64,000 nt of DNA, taken from Lapidilactobacillus achengensis. GTDB taxonomy: Bacteria; Bacillota; Bacilli; Lactobacillales; Lactobacillaceae. Made by a program: the position numbers and the translations under genes. Location: contig NZ_RHOV01000005.1 in the NCBI RefSeq assembly GCF_003946655.1, positions 62,001 to 126,000 of the forward strand, in the 5' to 3' direction. The notes below the pieces were generated by a model, which made no database searches, was not told the origin of the DNA, and saw only the letters and a list, made by a program, of their open reading frames with translations. This document shows, one piece after another, positions 59,871 through 64,000 of the stretch (positions are counted from its first letter, which is position 1; each line of letters starts with the position of its first letter).

Positions 59871-59956
59871 AACCCCAGCAGAGACGGCAGATTGACCACC
59901 GGTGGTCGTTATGAGGACTGCCGCCTCGTTTTCAATAATAATTGAATGCTGGGGTT
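59871..59956 (+). other. Three-way-junction element upstream of the packaging genes
   Basis: P1: AACCCCAGCA (59871-59880) with TGCTGGGGTT (59947-59956), 10 bp perfect. P2: GAGACGGCAG (59881-59890) with CTGCCGCCTC (59918-59927), one mismatch, capped by the 14-bp palindrome GACCACCGGTGGTC (59894-59907). P4: TTCAAT-AATA-ATTGAA (59931-59946). P2 abuts the 5' strand of P1 and P4 abuts its 3' strand. It may be a structured RNA or part of a cos site. Confidence 0.7.
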
Positions 59957-59962
59957 ATAACA

Positions 59963-60172
59963 ATGGCTGAAAATAATGACGAGTTAACTATTTTAATCGA
60001 ACAAGCAGAGCAAAAGACCGAGAGTATTGAGGAATACCGTAAGATTATTAGAATTGCTCTTGGTAAATGGTTGAAAAATCTTCAAGCAGGCGATATTAAG
60101 TTGAATTCTGTTCACGACGCGGAAGTGCTTATGAGCTTAGACCTAGAATTGCAAAACAAACTCAATGAATAG
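59963..60172 (+). CDS. Small acidic helical phage protein before terS
   Basis: A 69-residue protein (MAENNDELTILIEQAEQKTESIEEYRKIIRIALGKWLKNLQ) of unknown function. ATG 59963 starts 6 nt after the three-way-junction element; the only SD-like GGGG lies inside stem P1, so opening the structure may be needed for translation. ATG 59942 lies inside the element and is less likely. Confidence 0.6.
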   Translation: MAENNDELTILIEQAEQKTESIEEYRKIIRIALGKWLKNLQAGDIKLNSVHDAEVLMSLDLELQNKLNE

Positions 60173-60200
60173 CTAATATCAGGTGGTGAGTTGATGTGAT

Positions 60201-61007
60201 GTGACTGACTTAAATAAAGTAAAAGCAGATTATGAGGCTGGTACGAAGTATAAGGATATCGCTGCTAAATATGGTGTGACGGTGAATACCGTTAAATCCT
60301 GGATACGGCGAAACGGCTGGTCTCGAAATAAAACAGGAACTAAAAAGAGGGTGCACCCTAAAATTAAACAGGGTGCACCCATTGGTAACCAGAATGCGAT
60401 TGGTAATGTTGGCGGTGGTGCACCGACTCGCAATAAAAATGCGGTAGTGACCGGCGAACACGAATCGATATTGCTGTCCGAGCTTGACGATGAAGAGCGC
60501 AAACTATACGACCAGGTGCAAACAGATCCGCTCACACGAATTGATGAAGAAATTCGCATCTTAACGATTCGAGAGCGCCGTATGTTGGCTCGCCTGAAAG
60601 CTGCTCAGGATGATCTGACAGATGAAGAGGTTACAACCCTCACTCAATTAATCAATGACAAGATGCCATCAACGAATCCGAAAGGTAGAACGGTGATGAT
60701 TACTGTCAAGCATATGGCCGACGTTCAAGTCTCTACAGTTAAAACCAGCCAAATCGATTTGGTTCTGCGGCTTGAGGAGAGTTTGACCAAGGTCAGCGCC
60801 CAACTGAATAAGGCGGTTGCTACGCGACAATCAATTATTAACGCTGATGTGCGTAATGAGTTAGTTCAATCTCAAAATGAAATTGCTAAGACTCAGAATA
60901 TTAAACTGCGTGCAGATTTAGGTATCGACGATGATGATGATAACGACGACGGATTCATTGATGCAATCAAAGGCAGGCTGAAAGAAGTGTGGAACGATGA
61001 AGATTAA
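60201..61007 (+). CDS. terS: Terminase small subunit
   Basis: A 268-residue TerS. N-terminal helix-turn-helix (DYEAGTKYKDIAAKYGVTVNTVKSWIRRNGW, about 9-40), a Gly/Asn-rich GAPIGNQNAIGNVGGGAPTRNKNAV stretch typical of PBSX-type TerS, a long helical oligomerisation region, and an acidic end (DDDDDNDDGF). GTG 60201 is preceded by AGGTGGTGAG with 11-nt spacing. It selects the packaging site; two copies of a palindrome lie within the gene at 60349-60380. Overlaps terL by 11 bp. Confidence 0.87.
   Translation: MTDLNKVKADYEAGTKYKDIAAKYGVTVNTVKSWIRRNGWSRNKTGTKKRVHPKIKQGAPIGNQNAIGNVGGGAPTRNKNAVVTGEHESILLSELDDEERKLYDQVQTDPLTRIDEEIRILTIRERRMLARLKAAQDDLTDEEVTTLTQLINDKMPSTNPKGRTVMITVKHMADVQVSTVKTSQIDLVLRLEESLTKVSAQLNKAVATRQSIINADVRNELVQSQNEIAKTQNIKLRADLGIDDDDDNDDGFIDAIKGRLKEVWNDED
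60349..60380. other. Twin 10-bp palindromes inside terS (candidate pac/cosB)
   Basis: GGGTGCACCC occurs at 60349-60358 and 60371-60380, start-to-start distance 22 bp. The two copies are read in different codon phases (RVHP and QGAP), so the protein sequence does not explain the repeat. Confidence 0.6.
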
Positions 61008-62277
61008 GCGTGCCACATTTCAATTCAAGCCATTCTCTGATAAGCAGCTGCAAGTCTTGAGCTGGTGGATGTGGCCTAATACTGCCAAGCTTGATGCTAT
61101 TATCTGTGATGGGTCAGTCCGCGCAGGTAAGACGGTGGTCATGTCACTCTCCTATGTTATGTGGTCAATGAGTGAGTTTGATGAGCAGCAGTTCGGGATG
61201 GCTGGCAAAACGATTGGGTCTTTAAGACGTAATGTGATCAGACCATTAAAACAAATGCTTGCATCCCGTAAATATCGTGTTATTGATCATCAAACGGATA
61301 ACATGCTGGAGATTAGCAAAGGTGGTAAGACTAATTACTACTTTTTGTTTGGTGGTAAGGACGAAGGCTCTCAGGACCTTGTCCAAGGCTTAACGGCTGC
61401 TGGCTTTTTCTTTGATGAGGTTGCCTTGATGCCAGAATCATTTGTAGCCCAGGCCACAGCGCGTGTGTCAGTTGAGGGTGGCAAGTTCTGGTTTAACTGT
61501 AACCCTGCAGGCCCATATCATTGGTTTAAATTGCAGTGGATTGACAAACTTAAAGAGAAGCATGCGCTGCGAATTCATTTCCGCATGAGTGATAATCTCT
61601 CTTTGAGCCAGTCAATTATTGACCGATATGAGCGGATGTATACCGGCGTGTTCTACAAGCGATATATCTTAGGCGAATGGGTGCTTTCAGAGGGTGTGAT
61701 TTATGACAACTTCGATGAAGAACTCATGGTCGAAGATTTACCAGCTGGCACTCAATTTGAAAAGTATTATGTATCCGTGGACTATGGGACTTTAAACCCC
61801 ACAGTCTTTTTATTATGGGGCAAGTTAGGCGATACATGGTACTGCATTAAGGAGTTCTATTACTCCGGACGTGAGTCATCCCGACAGTGGACAGATGAGC
61901 AATATGTTGACGCCATGGATAAATTTGTCGGGACGCTCAAGCCAACACTCATCGTTGACCCGTCAGCAGCATCGTTTATTACGTTGCTACGATCACGTGG
62001 CTATAAGGTTATGAAGGCTAATAATGATGTGCTCGATGGTATCAGAGCTACCCAGTCAGCAATGAATACCGGCAAGATTAAGTTTTCGAGCACGCTCAAG
62101 CATCTTTTCGCAGAGTTTTCGTCCTATATTTGGGATGCAAAGGCCGAGGAACGTGGCGAAGACAAGCCAGTTAAGGAACACGACCACACTATGGATGCAA
62201 TGCGTTATTTCGTTTATATGGTGATTTATCGTAATCCAGTAGCAAAAATCAAGAAGCGGCCAAGCTGGCTGCATTAA
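60997..62277 (+). CDS. terL: Terminase large subunit, PBSX family
   Basis: A 426-residue packaging motor and nuclease. ATPase domain: Walker A CDGSVRAGKTV (about residue 40), Walker B AGFFFDEVALM (about 140), coupling motif FNCNPAGP. RNase H-like nuclease: VSVDYGTLNP (about 258), IVDPSAASF and HDHTMDAMRYFVY. All catalytic positions are intact. It overlaps terS by 11 bp and the portal gene follows after 16 bp. Confidence 0.94.
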   Translation: MKIKRATFQFKPFSDKQLQVLSWWMWPNTAKLDAIICDGSVRAGKTVVMSLSYVMWSMSEFDEQQFGMAGKTIGSLRRNVIRPLKQMLASRKYRVIDHQTDNMLEISKGGKTNYYFLFGGKDEGSQDLVQGLTAAGFFFDEVALMPESFVAQATARVSVEGGKFWFNCNPAGPYHWFKLQWIDKLKEKHALRIHFRMSDNLSLSQSIIDRYERMYTGVFYKRYILGEWVLSEGVIYDNFDEELMVEDLPAGTQFEKYYVSVDYGTLNPTVFLLWGKLGDTWYCIKEFYYSGRESSRQWTDEQYVDAMDKFVGTLKPTLIVDPSAASFITLLRSRGYKVMKANNDVLDGIRATQSAMNTGKIKFSSTLKHLFAEFSSYIWDAKAEERGEDKPVKEHDHTMDAMRYFVYMVIYRNPVAKIKKRPSWLH

Positions 62278-62293
62278 TGGAAGGGGTGATAAA

Positions 62294-63763
62294 TTGGGAG
62301 TTGCAATTGATAGAGATCTTGCAGGTGATATCAATAATCCAAGCTTTGAAGTTATTAACTTTGCTATTGATCAGCGTAAGAATGACATCCCTCGGTTAGA
62401 CCGATTGTTTAACTATTACAATGGCAAACAGCCGCTTAAGCCTGACGGTAATAACTTGCGTGTTGGTGCTGCAAATGGTAAAGAGCCTAACGTTATGGTG
62501 AATCATGCCAAATATGTGACGGATATGGTTGTGGGCTTTACAACAGGTAATCCGATTAGCATTTCAGCGGCAAAAGGTAAAGATATCCAGCCGATTGATG
62601 ATGCTCTGCAGCGCATGGACATTAACAAGCACGATGCGGAAATGGAAAAAGACCTTTCAGTCTTTGGCGAAGCTTATGAGCTTGTTTATCTGTCGAAGAT
62701 TACCGAAGCTGAAACGGACGAACGTATCGAAAAGATTGACCCACGTGGCATTGTGCTTGTAACTGACGATACTGCTGAAAAGAACCCATTGTTCGGCATT
62801 CATTTCCAAGAAAAGTATGACCTAAAGGGTAATCAGAATGGCTTTTTGATTACTGTTTACACCGAGAAATACATCATCAAGTATAGAACCGAATCTGGAA
62901 CCAATTTAAGCGCATCAAATCTGAAGAGTCCACCCAAGGTAAAAGAACATTACTTTGGGGATGTTCCAGTAATCGAATATCGTAACAATGAGGAACGTCA
63001 AGGTGATTTCGAACAATCAATCAAGATTATGGATGCTTATAACGTTTTGCAAAGCGACCGGCTTGCTGACAAAGAGAACTTTGTTAATGCATTGCTGGTC
63101 ATTTATGGTTTTACAGTTGATGAAATAAATGAAAGTGGAACCAGCAAAGGTATTCTGGAGGCTCCTGCACGTGGGACCGCTAGTGATGGTGGTGGTTATG
63201 TAGAGTGGCTTACTAAGACCTTTAACGAGTCGGAGATTGACATTTTATCCAAATCAATCGAGAACGATATCCATAAGTCAACTTACGTCCCAAACATGAA
63301 CGACGAGAACTTTATGGGAAATGTTAGTGGTGAGGCTATGAAGTATAAGTTGTTTGGCCTATTGCAGTTGCTTGTCACTAAGGAGCGTTACCTAGTTAGC
63401 GGAATTCGACGGCGGCTTAAGTTGTTGCAAAACATCATGCTGATTAAGAGCGAACAAGTTGATGTTGACGGTGCTGATATCCATATCATCCCTAACATCC
63501 CGGTTAACATGACCGATGTGATCAACAATATCAAGAATGCTGATGGCTTTGTTCCGCAGCCAGTAACCTTAAGCTGGTTAACGAACACGACCTATTCAAC
63601 GGCTGACATGATCAAGATGTTAGACAGTGAAGCCGAGAAAAAGGCTAAACGTGCTGCTGATGCTATGGGCACAATGACCACATCAAACTTTGACAGAGAG
63701 GGAGGCAATGACAATGATTCAAGTAGTATTTCATCATCAAACGGATCTAGCAAGTCCGATTGA
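62294..63763 (+). CDS. Portal protein, SPP1 gp6-like
   Basis: A 489-residue portal of the SPP1 family, the dodecameric vertex for DNA entry. Landmarks: LFNYYNGKQPL (about 35), VNHAKYVTDMVVGFTTGNPI (about 75), GDVPVIEYRNNEERQGDFEQ, and SIENDIHKSTYVPNMNDENFMGNVSGEAMKYKLFGL (about 330-365), the conserved clip/wing region. The start is TTG 62294 with AAGGGGTGAT. The 3' end overlaps the protease gene by 50 bp. Confidence 0.92.
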   Translation: MGVAIDRDLAGDINNPSFEVINFAIDQRKNDIPRLDRLFNYYNGKQPLKPDGNNLRVGAANGKEPNVMVNHAKYVTDMVVGFTTGNPISISAAKGKDIQPIDDALQRMDINKHDAEMEKDLSVFGEAYELVYLSKITEAETDERIEKIDPRGIVLVTDDTAEKNPLFGIHFQEKYDLKGNQNGFLITVYTEKYIIKYRTESGTNLSASNLKSPPKVKEHYFGDVPVIEYRNNEERQGDFEQSIKIMDAYNVLQSDRLADKENFVNALLVIYGFTVDEINESGTSKGILEAPARGTASDGGGYVEWLTKTFNESEIDILSKSIENDIHKSTYVPNMNDENFMGNVSGEAMKYKLFGLLQLLVTKERYLVSGIRRRLKLLQNIMLIKSEQVDVDGADIHIIPNIPVNMTDVINNIKNADGFVPQPVTLSWLTNTTYSTADMIKMLDSEAEKKAKRAADAMGTMTTSNFDREGGNDNDSSSISSSNGSSKSD

Positions 63764-64000
63764 TGGTTATCGAATCTATGGCCATGCAAACTATGCTGAG
63801 AAAGGTCAAGATATTGTGTGCGCTGCAGTGTCTATTTTGTCTGTGACGATTACTGATGAACTTGAAGCGCCAGTCATTGAGTCACACTCAGATAACACAT
63901 TAGGTGTTACTCAATTCAAGGATTGTTCAGAGAATAATGTCCTAATCAACGCGTTAGAACATGGATTGCGTTCAATGGAACGAGACTACGGTGGCTTTAT
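63714..64000 (+). CDS. Prp-like cysteine protease (3' end outside window)
   Basis: The visible 95 residues match the Prp family, the cysteine protease that trims ribosomal protein L27 in Firmicutes. GYRIYGHANYAEKGQDIVCAAVSIL supplies the catalytic histidine (GHA, about residue 24) and cysteine (VCAAVS, about 36). ATG 63714 has GGAGG eight bases upstream; ATG 63708 is too close to it. Being placed after the portal suggests a role in capsid or scaffold maturation. The C-terminus lies beyond the window. Confidence 0.82.
   Translation, partial: MIQVVFHHQTDLASPIDGYRIYGHANYAEKGQDIVCAAVSILSVTITDELEAPVIESHSDNTLGVTQFKDCSENNVLINALEHGLRSMERDYGGF

Overview
The window reads as a chromosomal segment of a mid-GC member of the Lactobacillaceae (a low-GC-clade Gram-positive). 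The basis is strong AGGAGG-type ribosome binding sites, the linkage polA-mutM-coaE-nrdR-dnaB-dnaI, a T-box before thrS, the infC-rpmI-rplT operon with an attenuator leader, the yqeG-yqeH-yhbY-nadD-yqeK-rsfS cluster, and a lactobacillus-type prophage. The species cannot be fixed from the sequence alone.

Layout. 1-8638: the end of murC, then polA, mutM, coaE, nrdR, dnaB and dnaI (DNA replication, repair and precursor supply). 8815-16902: accessory genes, namely a large sortase-anchored surface protein, a HAD phosphatase, an AraC-type regulator, two hexapeptide acetyltransferases and an MFS permease. 16903-20285: repeat-rich DNA enclosing T-box-controlled thrS and ending in the infC leader. 20286-21451: infC-rpmI-rplT, with infC using an ATA start codon. 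21654-28400: a GNAT acetyltransferase, a BglG-type antiterminator with its PTS transporter, a GyrI-like protein and a drug-efflux permease. 28517-32401: a nuclease/phosphatase-fold enzyme, a 1 kb island of repeats, an esterase and an oxidoreductase. 32549-38669: the conserved ribosome-assembly and NAD cluster. 38924-40348: gnd.

From about 40430 to the right edge lies a temperate siphophage-type prophage. An integrase faces gnd. A leftward lysogeny block follows: a frameshifted small gene, a SIR2-domain protein, a membrane-anchored DUF3862-like protein, a DUF4041/GIY-YIG-like protein, an ImmA-like protease and a CI-like repressor. A cI/cro switch region leads into rightward early genes (small regulators, an SbcC-like ATPase, a putative annealing protein, an MBL-fold nuclease-like protein, a replisome organizer, RusA, an antirepressor and ArpU). 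Then come a two-gene cassette of unknown function, an orphan ParB-methyltransferase, small and large terminase, portal and a Prp-like protease cut by the window edge.

The most unusual content is not protein coding. (1) Family A: five copies of a 122-bp element, all the same length, whose hairpin arms differ between copies yet stay complementary; three lie in tandem at exactly 128-bp spacing before thrS. (2) Family B: a 216-bp multibranched element, two full and two partial copies plus a short remnant, with the same compensatory behaviour and often abutting family A. (3) A clean three-way-junction element at 59871-59956 just upstream of the packaging genes, and twin copies of a 10-bp palindrome inside terS. 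(4) Hairpins in the rightward phage operon that pair well only as leftward RNA and carry leftward U-tracts.
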